Source of the DNA: Bacteroidales bacterium
GTDB lineage: Bacteria; Bacteroidota; Bacteroidia; Bacteroidales; UBA932
DNA length: 38,386 bases
Assembly: GCA_017546585.1 (NCBI GenBank)
Contig: JAFYWC010000048.1
Coordinates: 1-38,386 of the forward strand
Direction of reading: 5' to 3'
Below are positions 1-8,396 of this stretch, in pieces (position 1 is the first letter of the stretch; every line of letters starts with the position of its first letter). The notes below the pieces were generated by a model. It had not been told where the DNA came from and searched no databases. It saw only the letters and a program-made list of their open reading frames with translations. The position numbers and the translations under genes were made by a program.

Positions 1-111
1 ATTGAAGTCTATAAGGTCGTTTATTTTACGAAGAAGATGATCCTTCGGGATGAGTAAATCATATAATACTGAATGATTACTGAACTGTATTGTGCCTTGA
101 CTTGGTAACAT
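1..111 (-). CDS. IS1182-family-like transposase, N-terminal fragment (runs off left edge)
   Basis: Reading leftward from the ATG at 111, an open frame of 37 codons continues without a stop to base 1. The peptide begins MLPSQGTIQF and contains YDLLIPKDHLLRKIND followed by LIDFN. This is the characteristic N-terminus of IS1182-type DDE transposases (a Tyr-Asp-Leu, Ile/Val-Pro-Lys-Asp, Leu-Leu-Arg-Lys-Ile pattern followed by a Leu-Ile/Val-Asp-Phe stretch). Transposition function is known for the family; the catalytic DDE residues lie outside the window, so intactness cannot be judged. The element's terminal inverted repeat must lie between about 112 and 275 but I cannot delimit it. Nearest neighbour is a hairpin terminator just upstream (141-182). 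Confidence 0.75.
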   Translation of the reverse strand, partial: MLPSQGTIQFSNHSVLYDLLIPKDHLLRKINDLIDFN

Positions 112-140
112 AACTCTTTGATTTACAAAGGTTAAGTTAC

Positions 141-182
141 AAAAAATCGAGGAAATATCCAAATGAATGAACATTTCCTCGA
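141..182 (-). terminator. Rho-independent terminator, leftward
   Basis: A perfect 10-bp inverted repeat, TCGAGGAAAT (147-156) and ATTTCCTCGA (173-182), encloses a 16-nt loop. Read on the minus strand it is followed at once by a T-run (the A6 at 141-146). It can end the leftward pyk-barrel-barrel-DUF1963 operon, whose last stop is about 94 bases upstream. It also lies directly before the transposase start, so it may shield that gene from read-through. Confidence 0.6.
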
Positions 183-275
183 TAATTTTGTCAGACCTCT
201 ATGAGGACTTTTTCAGTGCCCTCCAGATGTTCGAGAGTCTTTTTATAGAAATTTATCTGTTGATTACTTGAATGA

Positions 276-887
276 TTATCTGCTGAGCAGGAATGCTTTT
301 GCGCGCTTCCAGTTTCCGAATTTGAGATCAGATTCCTTCATCATAATGTTCAGCTTTACGTCGCTGCTGATTTCGATCTGAAGAAGGTTCAGCATATCAG
401 GATATTCCTTGATGACTTCAGGATATGCAGGAACTCCGAGAATCTTGTGGCCCTGTGCATCGTCAGCACATTCTTCGAAGGTCATCTCGAGTTCCGGTTC
501 TGCAACTGAAAGATCTTCCTCATCCACCATTACAGATGATCTGAATGTCTCGAAGTTGATTGATTTCGCGTATTTCACTGATACATAGCCCTTTGGCCAT
601 TCGCCAGCACCGTTTGCTGTTGGGCTTTCGTATCCGATCCACTTGTCTATGGCAGCAAAGAAATAAAGCATACCTTCCTTTGGAAGAAGTCCCGTCTTGT
701 CCATCGCCGCGATGTCTTCGCAGTTGATCTGGCAGAGGAATGTAAGAGGATAATCGTAGGTCTCCCCTTCTTCTGTAACTTCTACAGTCGGATATTCCAT
801 TGTGTCCGGCATATCTGGGTCACCCCACCACTTGCTTGCGCAGAAAAGAATCCTCTCGGTCTTGTTCAAATTGATTGCTATTGCCAT
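276..887 (-). CDS. DUF1963 (YwqG-like) family protein
   Basis: A 203-residue soluble protein without signal peptide. It shows the DUF1963/YwqG pattern: an early KWWGDPDMP segment (the family's GG-x-P-x-x-P region), PLTFLCQIN near residues 47-55, LLPKEGMLYFF at 67-77, and late GHKILGVPAYP and NLLQIEISSD segments. These repeat-like halves are typical of the family, which has a known fold but no firmly assigned reaction. It is the last gene of a leftward operon, 11 bp behind a barrel-protein gene. The ATG at 887 opens directly onto the conserved N-terminal part. Function unknown. Confidence 0.8.
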   Translation of the reverse strand: MAIAINLNKTERILFCASKWWGDPDMPDTMEYPTVEVTEEGETYDYPLTFLCQINCEDIAAMDKTGLLPKEGMLYFFAAIDKWIGYESPTANGAGEWPKGYVSVKYAKSINFETFRSSVMVDEEDLSVAEPELEMTFEECADDAQGHKILGVPAYPEVIKEYPDMLNLLQIEISSDVKLNIMMKESDLKFGNWKRAKAFLLSR

Positions 888-898
888 ATATTTGATTA

Positions 899-1519
899 TT
901 AAAGAGTTAACGAAATTCCTATAAAAATGGCACTAAGGAATGCACTGTTTTTGTTTACCCATTTAAGACTGATGATTTCATTCTCACTGATGATCTGAGG
1001 GTGTGTATGTGTCAGTCTCAATGCTGCTATTATATCAAGTTTAGTGTCTCTGCTCAAGGAGAATCTGTATCCTCCTCCCAGCTTGCCTGACAATATTCCC
1101 TGCGGCTCCTTCTTGATGTCTACTCCTGTGCCAAGATCAGCAAATGCAAGCCACCTGTCTGCAAGGTGATCTTCTCCGAAGAGATACGTAGCCCTCAATG
1201 ATATCGGAACAGCGTTGTGCATATTCATCAGTCCTGTCAGTCCGCCATACAATGCCAGGTTCCAATGATGGTTCAAATTGTATCCGAGATGCAGGTTCAC
1301 TTCTCCATTGTTAGACCAATTGAAGCTGCTTCCGGTCTTATTGAAACGGTATCCTTCTGTCGCGAAGAAATTGAAGCTGTAAGCATAGTGAAATGTGCCT
1401 ACATACCCCCATTCTGCGCCAAAAGTAAGCCTTGGAACGTTGCTAACATTTTTGTTATACGCATTAACATTTATGTTAAATGCGCATATTATCAATAATA
1501 TGGTAGCAAGTCTCTTCAT
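899..1519 (-). CDS. Putative outer-membrane beta-barrel protein
   Basis: A 206-residue protein with a clear Sec signal peptide (MKRLATILLIICAFNINVNA, cleavage near residue 20). The mature part alternates short amphipathic strands rich in Gly, Tyr and aromatic residues (for example LTFGAEWGYVGTF, LHLGYNLNHHWNLALYGGLTG, LSGKLGGGYRFSL) and ends in a hydrophobic strand IFIGISLTL. This is the look of a small, perhaps 8- to 10-stranded, outer-membrane barrel. I do not recognise a named family. It sits 5 bp downstream of a second barrel gene and shares its operon with pyruvate kinase, so the two barrels may work as a pair. Confidence 0.65.
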   Translation of the reverse strand: MKRLATILLIICAFNINVNAYNKNVSNVPRLTFGAEWGYVGTFHYAYSFNFFATEGYRFNKTGSSFNWSNNGEVNLHLGYNLNHHWNLALYGGLTGLMNMHNAVPISLRATYLFGEDHLADRWLAFADLGTGVDIKKEPQGILSGKLGGGYRFSLSRDTKLDIIAALRLTHTHPQIISENEIISLKWVNKNSAFLSAIFIGISLTL

Positions 1520-1524
1520 TTCAA

Positions 1525-2067
1525 TCAGAATCGGTATGCTATGACGATTTCAGGCATAATTGTCTGAAGAATTCCGGTTGTGTAGTACTTCAGTATGGCA
1601 TTCCCGTCTGGACCGACATATCTGTGCAGCCCCAAAACAGGTGCTATACCTACAGCAAGATCTATGTTTCTGTCAAAACTGCATCTTGCTCCTGCACTAC
1701 CCTTCAATCCGAAGAACATTCCATACTGAGACCGCATATCGCTGTTATATCCGACTGCGGCGCCAGGTCCAGCATAGAATTTTACTTCAAGGTCGTTTCT
1801 TGACCTCACTGATGCAAAGACAAGGTTCCAGGTGAATGAAGCGCTCATCCCCACCCTGTCTCTTCTTCCCAGGAATGCATCAGTCATTTCGCTCTTCACA
1901 GCGACGCTGGCAAATGTGCCTTCGTCAATGTGCCTTTCATATGTAATACCGATACCGGAAAAGGACCAGGTCGTGCCGATGACATTTTCCTGTGCAGATG
2001 ACTCTGCTGCAGTAAATGTCATAAGCAATGTGACAAAGGTCAATATTTTCCAGTATCCGTACTTCAT
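1525..2067 (-). CDS. Putative outer-membrane beta-barrel protein
   Basis: A 180-residue protein with a signal peptide ending in SSAQ (about residue 25). The mature chain has barrel-like alternating strands: WSFSGIGITYERHI, FASVAVKSEMTD, VGMSASFTWNLVFASV, LEVKFYAGPGAAVGY, MFFGLKGSAGARCSF. The C-terminus PEIVIAYRF ends in Phe, as expected for barrels inserted by BamA. Its start codon overlaps the pyk stop codon by one base (TAATG), implying translational coupling. No named family recognised. Confidence 0.65.
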   Translation of the reverse strand: MKYGYWKILTFVTLLMTFTAAESSAQENVIGTTWSFSGIGITYERHIDEGTFASVAVKSEMTDAFLGRRDRVGMSASFTWNLVFASVRSRNDLEVKFYAGPGAAVGYNSDMRSQYGMFFGLKGSAGARCSFDRNIDLAVGIAPVLGLHRYVGPDGNAILKYYTTGILQTIMPEIVIAYRF

Positions 2068-3470
2068 TATACGTATTTGAATTCCATATAGCTGGCTCCA
2101 AGCTCGTCGTTGAAGCTTCCTCCGATGAAGCCTACGAGATCGCCTTTCTCGATCTTTCCGTCTTCCATCAGTATTTTCAGTGCATTGGTCACGAAGCCTT
2201 CTTTGGTTCCGGTGACATCGAACGGATAGCCGTAGATGTCATAAGTCAACGCAAGTTCACGCATTGTAAAGCCTCTATAGCACATTGCATAGATAGGTAC
2301 CTTAGGTCTGAATTCTGCAAGATATCTACCTGTTCTACCACTCCAAGTGTCAAGGATTATCGCCTTGACTGGCAATGATAAAGCAGCTTCAACAATTGAC
2401 TTGGCAAGCACAGCTGCGATAGGCTTTGTGACGTTCTCGAAGCTGAGTGCCGGAGGTGTCTGGAGAGACTCCTCTGTCTCGATAGCGATGCGGCTCATTG
2501 TCCTTACCGCTTCCTGAGGGTACTTTCCTGACGCAGTCTCGCCGCTTAGCATAATGGCATCTGTGCACTGAAGGATGGCGTTGGCTACATCAGATACCTC
2601 GGCACGGGTAGGACGAGGGTTCTCTATCATACTGTGGAGCATCTGGGTGGCTACGATGACAGGCTTCTTGCGAACTCGGCATCTCTGGATGATCCTCTTC
2701 TGGATGAGAGGAATCTTTTCAGCCGGAATCTCCACTCCGAGGTCTCCTCTGGCGATCATAACGCCGTAACAATGTGAAAGAATCTCGTCAAGATTATCTA
2801 TACCCTGCTGATTTTCAATCTTTGAAATGATCTTCAGGTGGCTCTTTCTTCTGTCAAGAACTTCTTGAATCTCAAGGAGATCCTCCTTGTTTCTTACGAA
2901 TGAATGAGCGATGAAGTCGATGTCTGCATTGATTGCCCATTCCAGGAATTCCCTATCCTTTTCAGTCAATGCCGGAAGGCTGATGTGAACGCCCGGCACA
3001 TTTATGCTCTTCTTGCCTTTGATTACACCGCTGTTCTGTACCTGGCACTGAAGTCTTCCGTTCTCCTTGCCGATGACTGTCAGTTCAACAGAACCGTCGT
3101 CAACGAGGATGCAGGCTCCTACCGGGACGTCGTCAACGAATGTCTTGCAGGTGGTATGAAGAAGTCCCGGCGCACAGAGTCCCTCTGTGTCGTTTCCTAT
3201 TTCTATAAGGTCTCCCTGCTTTGCCACGAAGCCTACAGAACTGTTCATCGCTGTAAGTCTTACCTCAGGACCTTTTGTATCTATAAGGATACCGATTCTG
3301 TCAGATACAGCCCTGATGTTGTCAACAACCATCTGGGCTCCTTCAATAGTAGCGTGAGCTGAATTGATTCTCGCTACATTCATTCCTCCCTCATACAGCC
3401 CTCTGATGAATTCAACGCCGCAGTTGATATCAGAAATGGTGCATATTATCTTCGTCTTCTTCTGTTCCAT
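2067..3470 (-). CDS. pyk: Pyruvate kinase
   Basis: Catalyses phosphoenolpyruvate + ADP to pyruvate + ATP, the last step of glycolysis, in the cytoplasm. The 467-residue length matches the short bacterial form without the extra C-terminal domain. Visible signatures: the N-terminal nucleotide/PEP-site segment MNVARINSAHA (30-40), IDTKGPEVR (63-71), the catalytic lysine in ISKIEN (Lys217), and MIARGDLGVEIP (238-249), then TQMLHSMIENPRPTRAEVSDVANA and the SGETASGKYP loop. The segment NSAHA differs from the textbook NFSHG. The ATG at 3470 starts immediately before the conserved KKTKIICTIS strand. First gene of a four-gene leftward operon; its stop overlaps the next start. Confidence 0.96.
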   Translation of the reverse strand: MEQKKTKIICTISDINCGVEFIRGLYEGGMNVARINSAHATIEGAQMVVDNIRAVSDRIGILIDTKGPEVRLTAMNSSVGFVAKQGDLIEIGNDTEGLCAPGLLHTTCKTFVDDVPVGACILVDDGSVELTVIGKENGRLQCQVQNSGVIKGKKSINVPGVHISLPALTEKDREFLEWAINADIDFIAHSFVRNKEDLLEIQEVLDRRKSHLKIISKIENQQGIDNLDEILSHCYGVMIARGDLGVEIPAEKIPLIQKRIIQRCRVRKKPVIVATQMLHSMIENPRPTRAEVSDVANAILQCTDAIMLSGETASGKYPQEAVRTMSRIAIETEESLQTPPALSFENVTKPIAAVLAKSIVEAALSLPVKAIILDTWSGRTGRYLAEFRPKVPIYAMCYRGFTMRELALTYDIYGYPFDVTGTKEGFVTNALKILMEDGKIEKGDLVGFIGGSFNDELGASYMEFKYV

Positions 3471-3542
3471 AATATATACACTGCTAACTATTCAAAAACC
3501 TCGCGAAATTAGCAAAAATTAGGGAAATACGGGAACTTTTAT

Positions 3543-3550
3543 TACATTTG
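3543..3550 (+). promoter_or_regulatory. Bacteroidota -7 promoter element for the acetyltransferase-rarA unit
   Basis: TACATTTG matches the Bacteroidota -7 consensus TAnnTTTG exactly, 30 bases before the ATG at 3581. I see no convincing -33 TTTG at the expected spacing. Confidence 0.55.
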
Positions 3551-3580
3551 TAGAATGTACTAACCAAACTTTGATAGCAT

Positions 3581-4711
3581 ATGTCAGTGTCAATCAAGAC
3601 AGTAACCACAAAAAGAGACTTCAAGATATTTGCAAGGTTCGCCAACAGGATGTATAAAGGCAATGCCTATTATGTTCCAAGCATCGTGATGGACGACCTT
3701 AATACTTTCGATAAAGCAAAGAATGCGGCCTTTGAGTTCTGTGAGGCCGAATTCTATCTTGCATATAAGGACGGCCAGCTCGTAGGCCGTGTAGCAGCAA
3801 TCGTAAACCATAAGGCAAACGAGGCCTGGAACGTCAAGCAGGTACGTTTCGGCTGGTTTGATTTCGTAGACGACATAGAGGTGTCTGCGGCTCTTCTGGA
3901 TGCTGTAGCCGCTTTCGGAAAGTCACGAGGAATGACAGATGTTGCCGGTCCGCTCGGCTTTACCGATTTCGATCCAGAGGGAATGCTTGTGGAAGGATAT
4001 GACCGCGTCAGCACAATGGCGCTGATCTACAATCATCCTTATTATCCTGAGCATATGAAAAAGCTCGGTTACCACAAGGAGACAGGCTGGGTCGAATACA
4101 GGCTTACTCTGCCTGAGGCTCCGTCTGAAAGACACAGGACCATTGCTGAGGCTGTCAAGACTCGATATGGGCTGAAAGTCAGGAAGTTGACCAAGAGACA
4201 GGTCAAGAAGGAGGGATACGGACAGAAGATATTCAAGCTCATAAACGAGACATATTGCGTACTCTATGGATATTCTCTCCTGTCGGAGAAGCAGATCGAC
4301 CAGTATGTGGATGCATATCTCGGAATCGTGGATATGGAGCTGCTCTCCTTTGTCGAGGATTCGGACGGAAATCTCATCGCAGCGGCCTTGACCATCCCTT
4401 CGATGGCTGAGGCATTGCAGAAATGCAACGGAGAACTCTTCCCGTTCGGCTGGTGGCATCTTCTTAAGTCGATGTATTGGAAGAGGCCGGACACACTCGA
4501 CCTGCTTTTGATCGGCGTGCGTCCTGACTATCAGAACAAAGGTGTCAATTCCCTTGTAATGGTTGATCTTCTGGAACGTTACCACAAGTTGGGCTTCAAG
4601 TATGCAGAGACAAATGCAAACCTTGAAAGCAACACTAAGATACAGGCAATGTGGGATCATTTCGAGCACGAACTCCACAAGCGCCGCTGGATATTTGCTA
4701 AAGAAATTTGA
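3581..4711 (+). CDS. GNAT-fold acyltransferase-like protein (YghO-like)
   Basis: A 376-residue soluble protein. The first half contains FYLAYKDGQLVGRVAAIVNH (58-77), a strand pair usual in GNAT proteins, and the second half has LLLIGVRPDYQNKGVNSLVM, fitting the GNAT acetyl-CoA pyrophosphate-binding pattern (R/Q-x-x-G-x-G/A in relaxed form). Length and layout resemble the E. coli YghO-like proteins found widely in Bacteroidota, whose substrate is not established. Its stop codon TGA overlaps the ATG of rarA (TGATG), so the two are probably co-translated. Substrate unknown. Confidence 0.7.
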   Translation: MSVSIKTVTTKRDFKIFARFANRMYKGNAYYVPSIVMDDLNTFDKAKNAAFEFCEAEFYLAYKDGQLVGRVAAIVNHKANEAWNVKQVRFGWFDFVDDIEVSAALLDAVAAFGKSRGMTDVAGPLGFTDFDPEGMLVEGYDRVSTMALIYNHPYYPEHMKKLGYHKETGWVEYRLTLPEAPSERHRTIAEAVKTRYGLKVRKLTKRQVKKEGYGQKIFKLINETYCVLYGYSLLSEKQIDQYVDAYLGIVDMELLSFVEDSDGNLIAAALTIPSMAEALQKCNGELFPFGWWHLLKSMYWKRPDTLDLLLIGVRPDYQNKGVNSLVMVDLLERYHKLGFKYAETNANLESNTKIQAMWDHFEHELHKRRWIFAKEI

Positions 4712-6024
4712 TGACAGGATCAGACAACATAGCTCGCGGACGAATGCTTCCGCCGCTTCCGGAAAGGATGAGGCCTCACAATCTTGATGGATATGTGGGG
4801 CAGCGTCATCTTATAGGTGAGGGATGTATATTGAGGAATATGATCGAAAGCGGAAATCTTTCGTCATTCATTCTTTGGGGCCCTCCGGGTGTGGGCAAGA
4901 CTACCCTCTCAAGGATTGTGGCCAAGTCTCTGAACCGCGAATTCTATACGTTGTCTGCTGTCAGCGCAGGTGTCAAGGATGTTAGAGATGTAATTGAAAA
5001 GGCGAAGTCCAATTCATTGTTCTCCAGCGGATTGGCCCCGATACTTTTTATCGATGAGATCCATCGTTTCAACAAGTCCCAGCAGGATGCTCTGCTTGGT
5101 GCTGTAGAAGACGGCACAATCGTACTCATCGGTGCTACTACAGAGAATCCTTCTTTTGAGGTGATCACTCCTCTGCTCTCCCGCTGTCAGGTGCTCGTGC
5201 TTAAATCGCTTGTCAAGGACGAGCTTCAGTCTCTTCTGGACAATGCGTTGAAGAATGATGAGATTCTCAAGCATCTGAAGATAACAGTCAAGGAGACAGA
5301 TGCATTGTTCAGACACAGTGCCGGTGATGCTCGCAAGCTTCTGAATATCGTTGAGATCGTAGTCGGCGCCAATTCTAACAAGCCGGAAATCGTAATTGAC
5401 AATCTTACAGTGACATCCTGCCTTCAGGAGAATGTCGCTATCTATGATAAGGGTGGAGAGATGCACTATGACGTGATCTCTGCGTTCATCAAGAGCGTTC
5501 GAGGCTCTGATCCTAATGCAGCCGTATATTATCTTGCAAGAATGCTTGCAGGTGGAGAGGATCCGAAGTTCATCGCGAGAAGACTGTGCATCCTTGCTGC
5601 TGAGGATGTTGGCCTGGCCAATCCGAACGCCTTGCTTCTTGCTAACTCCACATTCCAGATTGTACACACTATCGGAATGCCGGAAGCGCGTATCCCATTG
5701 GCTGAGTGCACCATCTATCTTGCATCTTCGCCAAAGAGCAACTCAGCGTATATGGCTATAAATGAGGCGCTTGAGGTGGCTAAGAACACCCAGATGTCAT
5801 CTGTTCCGCTTTATCTCCGCAATGCTCCGACAAAGCTTATGGAGGAGCTGGGATATGCTGACGGATACAGGTATGCCCACGATTTTCCCGGACATTTCGC
5901 TGATCTGGAATTTATGCCTGAAGATCTTGTCGGAACGAAATTCTACGAGCCTGCTGACAATAAACAGGAAGATGGCCTGCGCAACCGTTTGGAGGTGCTC
6001 TGGCCTAAATACTACAAAAAATAA
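4711..6024 (+). CDS. rarA: Replication-associated recombination protein A (AAA+ ATPase, RarA/MgsA)
   Basis: Clamp-loader-like AAA+ ATPase that acts at stalled forks and on single-strand DNA ends. With the ATG at 4711 (437 aa) the chain shows PERMRPHNLDGYVGQRHLIG at the N-terminus, Walker A GPPGVGKTT (57-65), Walker B ILFIDEIHRFNKSQQD (Asp115-Glu116), sensor 1 IGATTENPSFEV, LLSRC, and a C-terminal tetramerisation region with RRLCILAAEDVGLA and YLASSPKSNSAY. These are diagnostic of the RarA/MgsA/WRNIP1 family and the length is normal. A TTG three bases upstream is in frame, but the ATG overlapping the previous stop is the more natural start. Confidence 0.95.
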   Translation: MTGSDNIARGRMLPPLPERMRPHNLDGYVGQRHLIGEGCILRNMIESGNLSSFILWGPPGVGKTTLSRIVAKSLNREFYTLSAVSAGVKDVRDVIEKAKSNSLFSSGLAPILFIDEIHRFNKSQQDALLGAVEDGTIVLIGATTENPSFEVITPLLSRCQVLVLKSLVKDELQSLLDNALKNDEILKHLKITVKETDALFRHSAGDARKLLNIVEIVVGANSNKPEIVIDNLTVTSCLQENVAIYDKGGEMHYDVISAFIKSVRGSDPNAAVYYLARMLAGGEDPKFIARRLCILAAEDVGLANPNALLLANSTFQIVHTIGMPEARIPLAECTIYLASSPKSNSAYMAINEALEVAKNTQMSSVPLYLRNAPTKLMEELGYADGYRYAHDFPGHFADLEFMPEDLVGTKFYEPADNKQEDGLRNRLEVLWPKYYKK

Positions 6025-6047
6025 ATCCGCTCTTTATCAGAACGGAT
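6015..6047 (-). terminator. Rho-independent terminator of tamL
   Basis: On the minus strand a 9-bp stem ATCCGTTCT / AGAGCGGAT (one G-U pair, 5-nt loop) at 6047-6025 is followed by TTATTTTTTG. It overlaps the last codons of tamL and sits between two convergent genes. The T-run favours leftward termination. Confidence 0.7.
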
Positions 6048-8226
6048 AACCAACACCGAAGTGCAGCGCGAACCCATCTTTCCGGAGCCATTGATCTGGC
6101 CCCACCCATTTCTGTTCCCTGGCTGGATCGTGCACTTTCATACCGAGATCGAATCTGAGCAGCAGGAAGTCAAAATCCAGACGTATGCCGACACCCCAGT
6201 TTGCTGCCAGGCTTTCTCCGAATGTGTCCCAGCGGAAAAGTGACTGAGGGTTCTCCGCATTCGCTTCTTCCTTCAGTGTCCAGATGTTTCCGGCATCTGC
6301 GAAAACTGCTCCGGCGATCTTCCAGAACATCTTGAATCGGTATTCAATGTTCGCCTCGAGTCTCATATCGCCGGTCTGGTTAGGAATGACGAAGGTCGTG
6401 TCTCTCTGTGACATACCAGGGCCTACAGTACGCGCCTGCCATCCTCTAAGGCTGTTTGCACCACCTGCATAGAAGTGTTTCTCAAAAGGAAGTGCGTGTG
6501 AGTTGCCATATGCGTGACCTGCTCCTGCAAGTATTCTTGTTGCTATAGACTGGCCTGAATTCTTTCCCCATACCCAGGTCTTTCCGAGCGTGAGCTCTCC
6601 CCTTACGAACTGTGAAAACGGCGTATTCCAGATCATTCCGGCACCGTTTGCATCCTTCTCCATTACTCCTTTGAATGCGCTGAGGAGGTTTCCTGCAATG
6701 TCTACCTGAAGTCTTGCATAGTGGTATGAGGACTTTGGAATGCTCTCTGGGTTGGTTGTGTAATAGAACGTTCCACCCGAACCGAGGTCAAAGTGGTCCT
6801 GATATGCGTTTCTAAGGAAAGGGTCATTTGCAAGATCCTTGTAGAATTCGCTGTCGAGATTGAAAAGTCGAACGATGTTCAACTGAAGTGGATATACCTG
6901 ATAGAAGAACTTGTTGTCGACGTTTCCGTTGTATCCGTATGAGGTGGAAATGATGTTTCTGGTGTACTCAGGCCTGTTCTGGTAGTTGTATGACAGGTTT
7001 ATATCTGTCCTTGGAATCGCAGACTTGAAGTATTTGTACGGGAGAAGCAGGAATCGCGGGAAGCTGAGTCCTGCGGACACTCCGAATTCGTTTGACCTGA
7101 TGTCGTCGTTGAACTTGAACTGGAAGTTACCCATAAAGCTCAGGTTCAGCCACTCGCCTCCCTTGAAGATGTTCTTGTGGTAGTATGAAAGCTGTGGGGA
7201 TACTCCGAAGAGGCCTGTCGAGTTTGTCGACACCTCTGCATTGACCTTGAAGCCCTGAAGCTTTGACTGTGAGAGGTTTATGTTGCAGTTGATGTGGTTT
7301 GAGTCCACCGGTGTCATACCGATGTTCACGCTGCTGAACATTCTCACCGCTGACAGTCTTGAGTATGTGTTGTTTACAGCTTCGCTGCTGTAGATGTCTC
7401 CCGGATGGATGGTGTTAAGTTCGCAAAGCACTTTCTCCCTTATGTCCATAGACTCGGGATAGCTTATTGTGACATCGTTGAAGTAGAACTTCCTGATCTC
7501 GCGTGCGTCATCCGGAGTCTCGTTTCTGGTGTACTCCCTGATGTCCATCTTAAGTATGGCTGTATCCGGAATGCTGAGGGTGTCGGCCTCGAAAAAGAAG
7601 TAGTTTTTGTTGAACTCGTAGTAGCCGAGGTTCTTCAGGAGGGCTGTAGCGCGTACGGTTTCCTTCTCAAGAACGTCTTCAGAGAGGTAGTCTCCCGGCT
7701 TTACAAGCATATCTGAAGTGTCGCGAAGGAAATCAGCCGCAAAAGAACTGTCGTCAGGAAGAGTTATCTCAATGTCCTTGATCGGAAACCTTTTGCCGAG
7801 CTCGATATTGTAGTTCACGTATACCCTCTTCTTCTTTACGTTGATGGCGCTGGTTACGTCAGAGTCGTAATATCCGAGATATTCGAGTCTGTTGCCTATG
7901 TTATTGATTGAGGCATCCACGAGTTCCGAATCATAGACGACCGGTGCTACTCCGACCTTCTGGACAAATTTGTCCCATCCTTTGCCATTGCCGTTGGCCC
8001 AGTTGTATACGTTCAGGAAAGGGTTCCAGCCGAAGATGAAGTAGGAATTCGGCTTCTGCTTCAGATACGGATCAAGCGTGCTTGTGTTGAACTTCTTGTC
8101 GTTTACGACATTGATCCTGTTTTTGGCAAGTCTATATTGGTCATCCTGCAGAACTCGCGTCGTACTGCAGGACATAGCCGCCCAAAGGGCGAACACAACA
8201 ATGACTATGCTCTTTATTATCTTCAT
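6037..8226 (-). CDS. tamL: TamA/BamA-superfamily outer-membrane lipoprotein (TamL type)
   Basis: A 729-residue Omp85-superfamily protein. The N-terminus is a lipoprotein signal (MKIIKSIVIVVFALWAAMSC, Cys20), which is the hallmark separating Bacteroidota TamL from proteobacterial TamA. Residues of about 25-330 form POTRA-like repeats (for example GKRFPIKDIEITL, EIRKFYFNDVTISYPE, GFKVNAEVSTNS). The remainder is a D15/surface-antigen barrel with AGGANSLRGWQARTVGPG (the family's conserved VRGY/F-like loop region), RLEANIEYRFKMF and terminal GVGYPF. TamL is known to partner TamB in envelope assembly or lipid homeostasis; no tamB lies in this window. Single-gene unit with its own promoter and terminator. 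Confidence 0.85.
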   Translation of the reverse strand: MKIIKSIVIVVFALWAAMSCSTTRVLQDDQYRLAKNRINVVNDKKFNTSTLDPYLKQKPNSYFIFGWNPFLNVYNWANGNGKGWDKFVQKVGVAPVVYDSELVDASINNIGNRLEYLGYYDSDVTSAINVKKKRVYVNYNIELGKRFPIKDIEITLPDDSSFAADFLRDTSDMLVKPGDYLSEDVLEKETVRATALLKNLGYYEFNKNYFFFEADTLSIPDTAILKMDIREYTRNETPDDAREIRKFYFNDVTISYPESMDIREKVLCELNTIHPGDIYSSEAVNNTYSRLSAVRMFSSVNIGMTPVDSNHINCNINLSQSKLQGFKVNAEVSTNSTGLFGVSPQLSYYHKNIFKGGEWLNLSFMGNFQFKFNDDIRSNEFGVSAGLSFPRFLLLPYKYFKSAIPRTDINLSYNYQNRPEYTRNIISTSYGYNGNVDNKFFYQVYPLQLNIVRLFNLDSEFYKDLANDPFLRNAYQDHFDLGSGGTFYYTTNPESIPKSSYHYARLQVDIAGNLLSAFKGVMEKDANGAGMIWNTPFSQFVRGELTLGKTWVWGKNSGQSIATRILAGAGHAYGNSHALPFEKHFYAGGANSLRGWQARTVGPGMSQRDTTFVIPNQTGDMRLEANIEYRFKMFWKIAGAVFADAGNIWTLKEEANAENPQSLFRWDTFGESLAANWGVGIRLDFDFLLLRFDLGMKVHDPAREQKWVGPDQWLRKDGFALHFGVGYPF

Positions 8227-8234
8227 CTTTAATG

Positions 8235-8265
8235 CAAATTTATCTAAAAGTGTGCTTTACGCAAA
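8235..8265 (-). promoter_or_regulatory. Promoter of tamL (TTTG-N19-TAAATTTG)
   Basis: On the minus strand, -33 TTTG (8265-8262) is followed after 19 bases by -7 TAAATTTG (8242-8235), both exact matches to the Bacteroidota consensus. Only eight bases separate the -7 element from the ATG at 8226, so the leader would be about four nucleotides. Confidence 0.7.
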
Positions 8266-8315
8266 ATTTTACCCAAAATAAATGCTGCAAATGATACATA
8301 TATAAATATAAATAA

Positions 8316-8323
8316 TAACTTTG
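8316..8323 (+). promoter_or_regulatory. -7 promoter element of the decarboxylase-trmH unit
   Basis: TAACTTTG fits TAnnTTTG exactly, 73 bases before the ATG at 8397. Predicted transcription start near 8327 gives a leader of about 70 nt that contains the stem-loop at 8337-8357. Confidence 0.55.
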
Positions 8324-8336
8324 CGCTGAATTTGGA

Positions 8337-8357
8337 CAATCCGAGTGAGTCGGATTG
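8337..8357 (+). promoter_or_regulatory. Leader stem-loop upstream of the decarboxylase gene
   Basis: A perfect 8-bp inverted repeat CAATCCGA / TCGGATTG encloses the loop GTGAG, in the 5' leader between the predicted promoter and the start codon. It is not followed by a T-run, so it is not a simple terminator. It might stabilise the message or regulate translation; nothing in the sequence shows which. Confidence 0.45.
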
Positions 8358-8396
8358 CTATGAAAGAGGATAAACTGACTTAATCAAATTGTTAAA

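Noticed and set aside
3923-4678. Leftward 251-codon open frame opposite the acetyltransferase gene
   Set aside because: It lies wholly antisense to a conserved gene, has Cys/Leu/Ile-rich composition without domain pattern, and no promoter or start context. It is a shadow of the codon bias on the other strand.
5014-5667. Leftward 217-codon frame opposite rarA
   Set aside because: Fully inside a strongly conserved AAA+ gene and without any motif of its own.
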